A DNA stretch of 64,000 nt from Macrotis lagotis (GCF_037893015.1 NC_133665.1:33267336-33331335); one strand, 5' to 3'; shown: positions 35,150 through 46,602, counted from the stretch's first letter. Numbers and translations are program-made. The notes: a model not told the origin generated them from the sequence alone.

Positions 35150-36236
35150 TCATGCTTCACCTGAGTCCTGTATCTGAAGATCAAACCTTCTGTTCAGCTC
35201 TGGCCATTCCAAAAGGAACATTTGAAATTCCCAGGGTTCATTGAAAGTCCATCTTTTTCCCTGGAAGAGGACATTCAGACTTGCTGGGTAGTTCATTCTT
35301 GGCTGCATTCTAAGCTCTTTTGCCTTCCAGTATATTATATTCCAAGCCCTATGAGCTTCCAGTGTAGTTGCTGCTAAGTCCTGTGTGATCCTGACTGCAG
35401 CTCTATGATATTTGAACTGTGTCCTTCTGGCTGCTTGTAATATTTTCTCTTTGACTTGGGAGTTCTGGAACTTGGCTATAATATTCCTAGGGGTTGGTTT
35501 TTTGGGATCTCTTTCTCAGGGGGATCAGTGGATTCTCTCCATTTCTATTTTGCTCTCTGCTTCTAGAATATCAGGGCAATTTTCCTGTAGTAATTCTTTG
35601 AAAATGATGTCAAGGCTCTTTTCCTGATCATGACTTTCAGGTATTCCAATAATTTTTAAATTATCTTTCCTAAGTGTGTTTTCCATATCAGTTGTTTTTT
35701 CAGTGAGATATTTTACATTTTGTTCTAATTTTTCATTTTTTTTTTGTTTTGAAGTATTGATTCCTGATTTCTGGTAAATTCATCAATCTCCCTGAATTCT
35801 ATTCTTTGTCTGAAGGGTTTATTCTCCTCAGAGTTTTCTTATCTCTTTTTCCATCTGGCCAATTTTGCTTTTTAAAGCATTCTTCTCCTCAATAACTTTT
35901 TGAACTGTTTTATCCATTTGACCTAAGCTGGTTTTTAGCATGCTATTTTCTTCAGCATTTTTTTGGATTTCGTTGACTAAGCTGCTGACTTCATTTTCAT
36001 GTTTTTTCCTGCATCTCTCTCCTTTCTTTTCCCAGTTTTTCTTCCAACTCCCTCATTTGATTTTCAAAGTCTTTTTTGAGCTCTGTCACAGCCTGAACCC
36101 AATTTCTGTTTTTCTTGGAGTCTTTAGATGTAGGAGCTTGTACTTCCTCATCTTCAGACTGAGTATTTTGATCCTTCTTGGGCTCATATGCAAAATATTT
36201 CTCAATGGTCTTCCTCTTATTTCTCTGCTTGCTCAT
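35150..36236 (-). pseudogene. ORF1 protein gene of copy A
   Basis: Starts MSKQRNKRKTIEKYF at 36,236. An acidic stretch (TQSEDEE) precedes a Lys/Glu-rich coiled coil (ELKKDFENQMRELEEKL). The frame breaks near 36,000, where copy A has one base more in a T run than copy B. The RNA-binding 'IIGIPESHD' block and the C-terminal domain follow in other frames. ORF1p is the RNA-coating protein of L1. No reverse transcriptase gene follows. Confidence 0.8.
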
Positions 36237-36239
36237 TTT

Positions 36240-36969
36240 CCCAGCCTGGGCATGGTTTGGGGGTGCTTCCTGAGCTTTTGGGACACTCCCACAAGGGTCT
36301 CAGTGTGTGAGGCTCTGTCCTCCCTCCTGGTCTGTGAATGACCATATGTACCCCCCTCTGCCACAGGGCTGAGGTGGGGGGAGCCTGCTGTTCTTTGGGG
36401 GGGGGCCTAGACTGGGATCAGGATCTGAATGTGGTCAGAGCCCCAGAGTCCTGTTCCAGGGGCAGAGGACAGAGCTCTGCAGTCTCTCTTCACTCCCCTC
36501 CCTCAGATCAATGGGCTCATGCCCTGGAGGCTCCTGCTTACCTGCTCTGCCTGCTTCTGTTCCTGGATCTGGGCTGCAGAAAGACCAAGCTGCTCCCTGT
36601 GTGCCCTGAGGGTTGGGCTCCATGTGCTCCCTCTGGCAGAGGTCCCCCGCTGTTCCCCCACTTTGTGCTCGGTGCTCCCCGGGGGTGTAGCTCAGGAGGC
36701 TCCCCTGCTGCTGTGAGCTGAGGCTCCCAGCGCCCTAGGGCTGCCTCCGGGAGGCTGAAGTTCTTTCCCTCTGGCGGGCCGCCCCTCGGACCCCGAGAGC
36801 AGAGCTTTTCTGCGCTTTTCCAGGTTACCTTGAGTAGGAGAACTGTCTCACTGTGTCCCTTTGTGGGTTCTGTCTCTCGAAAGTTTAATTAGAGTTCTTA
36901 GTTTCACGTTTTATCAGAGAGCACCTAGGACTGGATCCCTTCTTGTTTCCATCTGGGCTCCACCCCCTT
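36240..36969 (-). promoter_or_regulatory. GC-rich 5' UTR/promoter region of copy A
   Basis: A ~730 bp stretch rich in G, C and CpG in an AT-rich window, in the place of an L1 internal promoter. The YY1-type start motif seen in copy B (caagatggcg) is here cagatgga, so the site is damaged. Plus-strand frames across it are by-products of the base composition. Confidence 0.55.
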
Positions 36970-37255
36970 TACCAGGCAGTTTTGATGACAGCTGCTTTAT
37001 AGTATAGTTTTAGAACTGGTAGAGCTAGGCCACCTTCCTTTACATTTTTTTTCATCAGTTCCTTTGTTATTCTTGACCTTTTATTGCTCCAGATGAGTTT
37101 TGTTACTATTTTTTTTCCTAGCTCAGTAAATTATTTGGTTTGAGTAGTATAGCACTGAATAACTAATTTAATATGCACAGAACTGCCATTTTTATTATAT
37201 TAGCTCAACCTAACCATAAGCATTTGACATTTTTCCCAATTATTTACATCTGACT

Positions 37256-38321
37256 TTATTTAGATGAGAAGTACTTTATAATTGTGTTCATACAGTTTCT
37301 GGATTTGTTTTGGGAGGCAGATTTAATGTTGTCTATAGTTATTTTAAATAGAATTTCTCTTATATCTCTTGTTCTTGGGTATTGTTGTTTATATATAGGA
37401 ATGCTGATGATTTCTGTGGGTTTATTTTGTATTCTGTATTTTGCTGAATTTGTCAATTGCTTCAAGGATTTTTTAGATGATTTTCTCAGGTTCTCTAAGT
37501 ATCATATAATCTGCAAAAAGTGAAAGTTTTGCTTCTTTATTGTCAATTCTGATCCCTTCAATTTCTTTTTCTTCTCTTATTACTACAGCTAGCATTGCTA
37601 ATACTATATTGAATATTAACTGTGATGAGCATCCTTGTTTTACCCTATTTTATTGGAAATGCTCTGAATTTTTCCCAATACATATAATATTTGTTGATGG
37701 TTTTAGATAGGTACTATTTATTATTTTAGGGAAAATTCCATTTATTCCTAAATTTTCCAGTGTTTTTAATAGGAATGGATGTTATATTTTATAAAGGCTT
37801 TTTTTAGCATCTGAGATAATCATATGATTTCTGTTGGTTTTGCTATTGATATGTTTAACTATGTTAAGTATTTTCTTAATGTTGAACCATCCCTGCCTAC
37901 CTGGTATAAATCCTACCTGATTATGTTATATCATCCTAGCAATAATGTGCTGTAGTCTCATTACTAAAATTTTAATTAAGATTTTTGCATCAATATTCAT
38001 TAGGGAGATTGGTCTATAATTTTCTTTGTCTATTTTGGGTCTTCCTGGTTTAGGTATCAGCACCATGTTGGTTGTCATAAAAGCAATTTGCAAAACTCCT
38101 TCCTCTCCTATTTTTTAAAAAAGTTTATGTACAATTGATTGTTCCTTGAATGTTTGATAGAATTCTCTTGTAAATCCATCTGGACCTGGAGACTTTTTCT
38201 TAGAGAGTTTATTGATGGCTTCTTCATTTTCTTTTTCTGAAATGGGGTTAAGTATTTTATTTCCTCTTCTGTTAATCTGGGCAGTTTGCATTTTTTGTAA
38301 ATATTCATCCATTTCACTCAA
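37256..38321 (-). pseudogene. ORF2 RT remnant of the second L1
   Basis: Minus frames give [20 protein letters not shown] (38,321-38,115 frame) and downstream the RT core around 37,500-37,640. The catalytic FADD block there reads FADY (at about 37,500-37,520), so the second aspartate is lost. The frames overlap and shift near 38,110-38,320. Non-functional. Confidence 0.8.
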
Positions 38322-40690
38322 GTTATCCAGTCTATTGGCATACAGTTCAGCAAAGTAACTCCAAATGATCTCTTTAATTTCCTCTTCATTGGTGGTTAGT
38401 TCACCCTTTTCATTTTTTGATACCGGTAATTTGGTTATCTTCTTTCTTTTTTTAAATCAGATTAAACAAAAGTTTGTCTATTTTATTGGTGTTGTCATAA
38501 AACCAACTCTTAGTTGGTTTTCTTGCTTTCCATTTTATTAATCTCTCCCTTGATTTTTCAGAATTTCTAGTTTGCTATTTAATTAGGGATCTATAATTAG
38601 TTCTTTTTCTAGATTTTTTTAGTTGCACACCCAATTCATTGATCCACTCTTTCTCTATTTATGTCATATAGGCATTAGAGATATAAAGTTTCCTCTCAAA
38701 ACTTCCTTGGCTGCAGCCCATAAATTTTGGTATGATAGCTCATTATTATCATTTTCTTGGATATAATTATTGATTATTTCTATTAATTGCTGTTTGATCC
38801 ATGCATTAAGATAGTTATTTGATTTCCAATTAGTCCTTGGTTTATCTCTCCATGATCCTTTGTTATTGTAATTTTTATTGAATCATGTTTCTATACTTTT
38901 CTAAAGTCCAGCCACTCATTACAGGACAATACTTATTACATTCATATACCATAATTTGTTCAACCATTCTTCAATTGATGGACATCTCATTTTCCAATTC
39001 TTTGCCACTACAAAAAGAGTTGCTATAAATATTTTTATAAATGTGGGTCTTTTCCCCCTTTTTTTAATGATCTCTTTGGAATATGGACCAAGTAATGCCA
39101 TTGCTGGATCAAAAGGTATGCTTAGTTTTATTGACCTTTGGAGATCATTCCAAATTGTTCTCTAGGATGGGTTGGATCAGTTCATAATTCCATCAACATC
39201 CCATTAGTGTCTCAGTTTTCCCTCATCCTCTCCAACATTAATCATTTTCCTTTTATGGTATTTTAACCTATCTAATAGGTATGAGGTGGTAATTTGAAGT
39301 TGATTTAATTTGTATTTCTATAATCAATAATGATTTGGAGCATTTCTTTCAATTTATTTTTTATTCTCATTTTGTACAAATGTTTTTCTTTACATTAATA
39401 AAATATACTTGTTTACAAGTAAACAAAATACCCCTCCCCCAATGAATATAGATAGACTTGCTTGGGCAAAAAAGTAAAGGGGGGAGAAAAAAATTAAAAT
39501 TAAAAAAAATAATAGTAATAATGGTAGGTATGGCCAGGTGGTGCAATGGATGAAGCACCAGCCCTGGAGCCACAAGCACCCGAGTCCATATCCAGCCTCG
39601 TAAACCCAATAATCACCCAGCCGTGTGACATGCAAGCCACCCAATCCCCACTGCCCTGCAAAAACCAAAAAGAAGGAAAAAAAAGACCCAAAATAAAATA
39701 AAATAGTAATAATAGTAGGGGTGGCTGGGTAGCAGACAGAGCATTGGCCCTTGAGCCAGGAGCACCTGGGTCCAAATCCAGCCCCAGACACCCAATGATC
39801 ACCCTGCTATGTGGCCCCAGGCAGGCCACCCAGTCCCCCTTGCCCTGCACCCTCCCTCAAATAATAATAACAAAAAATGTGTTTCAGTCTTTGTTCCAAC
39901 ACCATCAACTATGTCGTGAGTGGATCACATTCTTTATGATAAGTCCATCACAAAAGTTACTTCCGTATTTTTCCAACGTTGCCATTGCTGATTGCAACTC
40001 CCTCCTTTCTTATTTCTCCACTACCACGTACTGCATTTTCTCTCCCCTTTCACTCTGACTCTGCTGTAGGGTAGCTGAGTGGCACAGCAGACAGATCCCT
40101 GGTCCTGGGGCCAAGAAGCCCTGAGCCCCCATACCACCCCTTAGGCCCAGAATCCACCTGGCCCTATGGTCCTGGGCAGGCCATCCAATCCCAGCCCCTT
40201 GCAAGAAGTAAAAAAAGAAAATGTGTTATATCTGACCACTGTCCCCCCATGGTCCATCCTCTCCTCCTTTATTCACATCCCCACCCCTTCCCCCTGCTCC
40301 CCCCTCCTTCTTACTCCAGTTGTCTATACCCCATTGAGTATATTTTCTGTTTCCTCTCCTAGCCATCTCTGATGAGAGCAAAGGTTCCCTCATTCCCCCT
40401 TGCCTCACCCCTTCCATATCATTGCAATAGCTCATTGTAATAAAAAAAAAATCTTATTATGTGAAATAGCTTGGACTATTCCCCCTCTCCTTTTTCTTTC
40501 TCCCATTCCATTTCCCTTTTTTTCTTATTGACTCCATTTTTATACCATATTTTATCTTCGAATTCAGCTTTCTCCTGTGCTTCAACTATAAAAGCTCCCT
40601 CTACCTGCTCTATTAACTGAGAAGGTTCATATGAATATTATCAGTATCATTTTTCTATGCAGGAATACATGCAGTTCATCATTAAATCCC

Positions 40691-41800
40691 TCACATTTTC
40701 CCTCTCTCCTCCACTCTCCATGCTTCACCTGAGTCCTGTATCTGAAGATCAAACCTTCTGTTCAGCTCTGGCCATTCCAAAAGGAACATTTGAAATTCCC
40801 AGGGTTCATTGAAAGTCCATCTTTTTCCCTGGAAGAGGACATTCAGACTTGCTGGGTAGTTCATTCTTGGCTGCATTCTAAGCTCTTTTGCCTTCCGGTA
40901 TATTGTATTTCAAGCCCTATGAGCTTCCAGTGTAGTTGCTGCTAAGTCCTGTGTGATCCCGACTGCAGCTCACAATATTTGAACTGTGTCCTTCTGGCTG
41001 CTTGTAATATTTTCTCTTTGACTTGGAAGTTCTGGAACTTGGCTATAATATTCGTGGGGGTTGGTTTTTGGGGATCTCTTTCTCAGGGGGATCAGTGGAT
41101 TCTCTCCATTTCTATTTTGCCCTCTGCTTCTAGAATATCAGGGCAATTTTCCTGTAGTAATTCTTTGAAAATGATGTCAAGGCTCTTTTCCTGATCATGA
41201 CTTTCAGGTATTCCAATAATTTTCAAATTATCTTTCCTAAGTGTGTTTTCCATATCAGTTGTTTTTTCAATGAGATATTTCACATTTTCTTCTAATTTTT
41301 CATTTTTTTTGGTTTTGAAGTATTGATTCCTGATTTCTGGTAAATTCATCAATCTCCCTGAATTCTATTCTTTGTCTGAAGGATTTATTCTCCTCAGAGT
41401 TTTCTTATCTCTTTTTCCATCTGGCCAATTTTGCTTTTTAAAGCATTCTTCTCCTCAATAACTTTTTGAACTGTTTTATCCATTTGACCTAAGCTGTTTT
41501 TTTAGCATGCTATTTTCTTCAGCATTTTTTTGGATTTCGTTGACTAAGCTGCTGGACTTCATTTTCATGTTTTTCCTGCATCTCTCTCCTTTCTTTTCCC
41601 AGTTTTTCTTCTAACTCCCTCATTTGATTTTCAAAGTCTTTTTTGAGCTCTATCATAGCCTGAGCCCAATTTCTGTTTTTCTTGGAGTCTTTAGATGCAG
41701 GAGCTTGTGCTTCCTCATCTTCAGACTGAGTATTTTGATCCTTCTTGGGCTCATATGCAAAATATTTCTCAATGGTCTTCCTCTTGTTTCTTTGTTCATT
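40691..41800 (-). pseudogene. ORF1 protein gene of copy B
   Basis: Order from the N-terminus: RNKRKTIEKYFAYEPKKD, an acidic linker, a coiled coil up to about 41,550, then the RNA-binding domain (DNLKIIGIPESHDQEKSL in the frame 41,352-41,092). The C-terminal domain ends PASLNVLFQGKRWTF...GKM and stops at 40,691. Compared with copy A the start codon region is 4 bp shorter, putting the ATG out of frame. One extra G at about 41,553 causes a second shift. The RNA-binding frame itself is open. Confidence 0.8.
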
Positions 41801-42339
41801 TTCCCAGCCTAAGCCTGTTTTTTTGGGGTGCTTCCTGAGCTTTTGGGACACTCCCACAAGGGTCTCAGTGTGTGAGGTTCTGTCCTCCCTCCTGGTCTGT
41901 GAATGACCATAAGCACCCCCCTCTGCCACAGGGCTGAGGGGGGGGGGCCCTGCTGTTCTATGGGGGGGCCTAGACTGTGATCAGGATCTGAATGTGGTCA
42001 GAGCTCCAGAGTCCTGTTCCAGGGGCAGAGGACAGAGCTCTGCAGTCTCTCTTCACTCCCCTCCCTCAGCTCAATGGGCTCATGCTTACTGGCTCCACCT
42101 GCTTCTGTTTTCAGGTCTAGGCTGCGGAAAGACCAGGCTGCTGGCTGTGTGCCCTGAGGGCTGGGCTCCACGTGCTTGCTCTGGCAGAGGTCCCCCGCTG
42201 TTCCCCCACTTTGTGCCAGTGCTCCCCAGGGTGCAGCTCAGGAGACTCCCCCGCTGCTGTGAGCTGAAGCTCCCAGCGCCCTGGGGCTGCCTCCGGGAGG
42301 CTGAAGTTCTTTGGCTCTGGTGGGCCACCCCTCTGGCGG

Positions 42340-42532
42340 GCCGCCCCTCCGGCCCCGGGGAACAGAGCCTTTCTGATCTTTTCCAGATTACCTTGAGTAG
42401 GAAAACTGCCTCACTGTGTCCCTTTGTGGGTTCTGTCTCTTGAAAGTTCAGTTAGAGTCCTTAGTTTATGAGTTTTTATCAGAGAGCTCCTAAGACTGGA
42501 TCCCTTCATGTCGCCATCTTGGCTCCGCCCCC
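42340..42532 (-). promoter_or_regulatory. 5' end and YY1-like site of copy B
   Basis: The first bases on the minus strand are gggggcggagccaagatgg. L1 elements of other mammals start in a very similar way, and there this motif binds YY1 and sets the transcription start. That part is known biology. Function in this element is inferred. A short duplication (ctctgg(t/c)gggcc(a/g)ccc twice) lies at about 42,315-42,348. Confidence 0.6.
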
Positions 42533-43180
42533 GATTTGGATCATTTTTAAATGACTATAAATAGCTCTAATTTCTTTATCTGAAAACTACCTGTTCATAA
42601 TTTTTTACCATTATTAATTGGAGAATGACTTGTATTCCTATAAATTTGATTCAGTTCTCTGTATATTTTAGAAATGAGTTCTTTATCAGAAACACTAGGC
42701 TGTGAAAAATGTTTCCCAGTTCTTTCTAATTTTGGCTGTTCTCTTGATTTTTTGTTTCTCCAGATGAATCTTGTTACCATTTTTTCCTGAGTCTGCAAAA
42801 AAATATTTTAGTAGTTTGATTGGTATGGCACTGAATAATTTAAGTAAAGTAAAAATGTCAGTTTTATTATATTAGCTTGACCTACTCATGAGCAAGTGAC
42901 ATTTCTTCAAATGTTTAGGCCTGACTTTAATTAGTGTGAAAAGTGTTTTGTGATTGTGTTCATTTAGTTTCTTGATTTATCTTGGGAGATTCCCAAGTAT
43001 TTTATGTTGTCTACAGTTACCTTACATGGAATTTCTATCTCTTGATGTTGGACTTTTTTGATGTATTATAGAAATACTGATGATTTATGTGAATTTATTT
43101 TATATCCTGCTACTTTGCTAAATTTCTTAATTGTTTCAAGTAATTTTTAATTAATTTTCTAAGGTTCTCTAAGTTGGCTG

Positions 43181-43534
43181 TATACTTTTACATTCAAAAT
43201 ATATATTTTCAAAAACAAAACCCTTCTTACCAAAGGCAGATCATTTTGCAAATCTTCAGGTGACAAATACCAAAATGTTTTACAAAAAGGTAGAAAAAGT
43301 GTCAAAGGCCCTGAGGTCAAATTCTGGGTCTGTAATTTCCTAGGTGACTGGGCAGTTCCTGACTGAATAGTTAGACCAAATGCTTTTGAATGATGGGAAT
43401 CTCATCTAGGAGGTTTTTTAATGTTCTATATGATCATTTTTAAAAGGTAGAAAAGAAAGAATTTAGTAACCATTGAATTAAATCTATACTTATATTTAAA
43501 GCAGGAGATAATGTTTGATCTAAAGTCAAAACCA
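43181..43534. other. no recognisable feature
   Basis: AT-rich sequence after the 5' truncation point of the outer L1. Nothing identified. Confidence 0.45.
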
Positions 43535-43687
43535 GGAGCAGCTAGGTGGCACAGAGGATAAAGCACTGGCCCTGGAGTCAGGAGTACCTGGGTTCAAATC
43601 TGGTCTCAGACACTTAATAATTACCTAGCTGTGTGGCCTTGAACAAGCCACTTAACCCCATTTGCCTTGCAAAACCTTAAAAAAAAG
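43535..43687 (+). repeat. tRNA-derived SINE (WSINE1-type)
   Basis: Starts ggagcagctaggtggcacag, B box gggttcaaatctgg, ends ttgccttgcaaaacctt plus A8. No clear target repeat. Confidence 0.9.
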
Positions 43688-44754
43688 AATATAAGAACCC
43701 CAAAGTTAGTAAATTATAAAGACAAAGCAAGTATGTTGCTCTAAGATTTTAATAAGTAGAAAGCACATGTGCCCATTAGAATTCATTTAAATCTAGATGA
43801 TTATTTCCTTTTATTATTGCTGTTACTTTTATTTTTTCCTTTTTGTTTGCAATTCCTTTTTAGGTATTATACTAGGATTGGGTATAGTTAAACAGTCCAA
43901 GTGCTAGACTGGTAAACACAAAATATAAAAGGAAGCAGATAGAAGCCTCCAACATACTGGATAGATCATATTTGGGGGTTTATAGAAAGATGTAAATGCA
44001 AATTGCACAATGTAAGGCAGAGAGGAATTAAGATTTGTACCACTGACAAAATATCCAAACCTGTGAGAGCAGGAATCCAACAAGGATTGTCTGGAACTAG
44101 TTTTAAACAATAAAACTTAATTTGAAAAGTATTTTAAAATAATGTGAAAAAATATAACAATAGAAAAAGCTCATCTTAACATATCTATATGATTAAATAG
44201 ATGTAGGTATAGGTTTCTGAAATACTTTGCTGGATGAAAGCCTTTAATGTCTCACTTCACATTACTGAATCAAATATTCCTTTTTTGCAATCAACAAAGA
44301 ATAAACACAGTAAGATATTATACTTTTTATTCTTTCATTCAATTGTGTGAATGTTAAGATATGATTTTCTATAGAAAATGATTACAAAAACCTACCTATT
44401 TCTTTTTCATATTTTCATCAAGGATGACTTCAAAATTGCATTGTAGACCATTCTCATAAAGATTTTACAGAGAGGAGAAAAATAGGTACATAAATTAGTT
44501 GTTGTTAATATCTTCTCAGTAACCTTTATTTTATTTTTTGAAAAATAATACCCATTCTTTTGGTATCTTCTCTTCTTTGAGATAGCTTGAAAACTGATTC
44601 TTCAGTGTCTTCAAAACTGTATATTGCCTCCAGCACTAATTTCTTCTGGGTGTGCTAACCACCCTTCCCAAATTCATCTTCTTGAGTGCCATTTCAACTT
44701 CCTTTTTTAGAACAGGATCATATAAAGTGCTTTCAAGAGGGAGGGAGTGCTAGC
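43688..44754. other. no recognisable feature
   Basis: About 1.1 kb of anonymous AT-rich sequence. A 68-codon minus frame at 43,904-44,110 has no domain. Confidence 0.45.
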
Positions 44755-45430
44755 TAGGGAAATAAGGAAAGGCTTCATTTAGGAAGTGATAGTTACACTG
44801 TGCTTTGAAGAAAGCTACCAATTCTGGCAGTGGAGTTGAGGATGAAGCATCTTCAAGATGTATGAGACTGTTAATACAAAGGAATCTAAGCAAGAGATGT
44901 AATTTTTTGATAAATAAGACACATTATAACTAAAATGCAAAATGTGCAAAGAAGATAATACCAAATAACACTAGAAAGATATGTGAGAATCAAATTGCAA
45001 AAATTTTTTAAATTCTGGCCTGAGAAATATTTATCCAAAAAGGAAAAGGGAGCCACTGAGTATTTTTGGGTAGAGTGCTAACATAGTCAGATCTATGTTT
45101 TAAGAATAATAGTTTGGCAATGTTCAAAGAACTGATTGGTGACTGTAAATGTTCAGGTGGGAGATGATTAGGGCCTGAATTAGGGTAGATAGTATATAAA
45201 TTACAGAGAGGACATGGGAAAGATGTAGCAAAGGTAGCACTGATAAGACTTGGGGAATGACTAAATAAGGGATTTAAGAAAGAGAGAAAGAAAAAAAAAA
45301 TCAAGCATTATTCTAAGATCCTGAACCAGAGTCATTAAAGAGAAAATGACTATTAATATAAATGGGGAAGTTTAGAGGAAGGATGGATTGCAGGGCAAAT
45401 AAAAGTTCTATTTGAGACATGTTGAGTTTG
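44755..45430 (+). repeat. ancient mammalian repeat, unnamed family (rear part)
   Basis: 'ggaaaggcttcatttagg', 'gggagccactgagtattt', 'acatagtcagatctatg' and 'aggtgggagatgattaggg'. The order parallels 57,100-57,660. No coding capacity recognised. Confidence 0.5.
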
Positions 45431-45639
45431 AGATGCCTTAACTAGTTCTGTGACCCTGCTTGAGTAATTCAGTTAACATTTCAGAATCTGTTTCCCTCTT
45501 GTAAAATGGGAATTAAAATACCTGTATTACAGAGTTTGTTGGAATGAAAACATTTGATAATTCTTAAGATTGCTATAAAATACAGGGAGTTTGATTTGCA
45601 GTACTGAAGGAAGCTCTTCAATTGACTTAAACTAGATGT

Positions 45640-45710
45640 GAAAATGTATCAGTAGACAGAAGAGTGGAATTGAAGCCAGGAAGGTCTGAATCCAAATTCT
45701 GCCATGTGTA

Positions 45711-45757
<47 letters not shown>

Positions 45758-45860
45758 CCCCAGGCAAATTACTTAACCTCTCTGAGCTTCAGTTTCCTTA
45801 TCTGTAAAATAAGAATGTTAGAATGTCCTCTTGGCTTCCCTCCAGTCCAACTCTAGATTA
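45640..45860 (+). repeat. MIR-type SINE containing a (GT)n expansion
   Basis: Sense MIR landmarks (gaagccaggaaggtctgaatcc, split; caaattacttaacctctctg; cagtttccttatctgtaaaa) flank a GT run at about 45,713-45,757. The run replaces the 'gctgtgtgacc' part of the element, a likely slippage origin. Confidence 0.75.
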
Positions 45861-46602
45861 TATTCTCTTATAAAGCAAAATGGTCTATGAAGGGATATGA
45901 CAAAGTTAAATGGCCATACAGAGAAACATTTCAAGTATTGTGCTATTTCCTAGCACAAATTTTCACTATCCTATATAGGAATGTTTGTCTTTGTTCAATA
46001 TAATCATCATTTTAAGATGGATAGGAACAGATCAAACTACATTTCCTTTTTTGGTGTTCTAATTTAAAGCCAATATTTTGATAATTTCTTTTATTTTCAA
46101 CTTGGTTGTTCTTATATCACAAGGCTTTACCACCAATAAGTAATTAAAAGAGAACCACAGTAAAGGGTTAAGGTACAGATCAACACATTTACACATGCAA
46201 ACAAATATTGGAGTAGAACATTAAGACCTCAGAAGGTTAAAAGTTATCTCTCATACTTACTGACATGTTTACTGGCTAAGGTAAAAACTGAAATCAGTAT
46301 AACTGCTATCACAAGAGTGAAATAAATTGATTGTCATCAAAATAATTTTCTCCTCCCAAATGATTGAGAAGCTCTGATGTTGGTCATAAATTTTAAACTA
46401 CAATGAATTTATTTGGAGCTAATGTGCTAAAGAGGAGACAAAGCTTAAATAGACTTGCAAAATAGTTGTTATATCCTCCAATGGGACTATCAGTACAAAG
46501 GCTTACATTTCTTATCTGACTGATCAAGGACAAATATTTTCCTTGAATTCCTTTTCTTGGATTCTCACTACATGAGAAAGCTTAGTTAGAAGTAGAAGTA
46601 GC
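45861..46602. other. no recognisable feature
   Basis: About 740 bp of anonymous sequence with no supported gene or repeat. Confidence 0.45.

Larger units (their letters stand above)
33567..36969 (-). mobile_element. ORF1-only L1-derived composite element, copy A
   Basis: On the minus strand: 5' end at 36,967 (gggggtggagcccagatgg), GC-rich 5' UTR to about 36,240, ORF1 to about 35,150, and an ORF1-ORF2-type spacer to about 34,660. Three antisense SINE-like modules follow (34,655-34,510, 34,310-34,160 and 34,115-33,970). Then come a unique tail with cttgtttaagag and an A-rich end (33,812-33,776). About 200 bp more L1-like sequence and a second A-rich run (33,580-33,568) follow. The target duplication taccaggcagtt lies at 33,555-33,566 and 36,970-36,981. 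No ORF2 is present, so movement would need an L1 in trans, as for HAL1-type half-LINEs. Confidence 0.8.
32059..38887 (-). mobile_element. second L1, inserted in the outer L1 and itself split
   Basis: Pieces are 32,059-33,566 and 36,970-38,887, about 3.4 kb. It has a 3' UTR of a different subfamily ('catctcacaatgttgttgatg'), ORF2 C-terminal region, RT and a 5' truncation behind the endonuclease. Flanks tttccaagcttttct (32,044-32,058) and tttctatacttttct (38,888-38,902) agree at 12 of 15 positions and probably are its target duplication. A GT microsatellite lies in its 3' UTR. Confidence 0.75.
39349..42532 (-). mobile_element. ORF1-only L1-derived composite element, copy B
   Basis: Same architecture as copy A and very similar along its whole length (by eye well above 90%). 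5' end at 42,532 (gggggcggagccaagatggcg), GC-rich 5' UTR, ORF1 (about 41,800-40,691), spacer, three antisense SINE modules (40,208-40,066, 39,860-39,719, 39,670-39,530), unique tail (cttgtttacaag) and an A-rich 3' end at 39,349-39,365. Target repeats gatttggagcatttctt (39,332-39,348) and gatttggatcattttta (42,533-42,549) are similar but aged. It lacks the extra 200 bp of copy A. It sits in the outer old L1. Confidence 0.8.
31545..43180 (-). mobile_element. outermost old L1 of a nested cluster (split)
   Basis: Its pieces are 31,545-32,058 (poly(A) as T plus 3' UTR), 38,888-39,348 and 42,533-about 43,180. Removing the inserts restores the order seen uninterrupted in the L1 at 53,153. At the first break it reads 'cagcatcagttatgcaagtc' then 'tttctaaagtccag'. 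At the second it reads 'aatgatttggagcattt' then 'aaatgactataaatagc'. The total preserved is only about 1.6 kb, so it is 5'-truncated. It ends in RT-proximal sequence, with no coding capacity. Confidence 0.75.

Noticed and set aside
35940..36341. 133-codon plus-strand frame rich in Phe, Leu and Ser
   Set aside because: It is the reverse strand of the ORF1 coiled coil: Lys/Glu codons read backwards give Phe/Leu/Ser.
36338..36721. 127-codon plus-strand frame in the GC-rich region, with a similar one at 41,994-42,443
   Set aside because: They lie antisense to the 5' UTR of the composite elements. Few stops occur there simply because the DNA is GC-rich. No domain, and copy B's frame differs through indels.
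33567..36969. Endogenous retrovirus or LTR element
   Set aside because: No long terminal repeats, no primer-binding site and no gag/pol-like frames. The coding part matches L1 ORF1.
33567..42532. Segmental duplication of one 3.2 kb block
   Set aside because: Flanking target repeats differ and the outer sequences are not homologous, so two insertions fit better.
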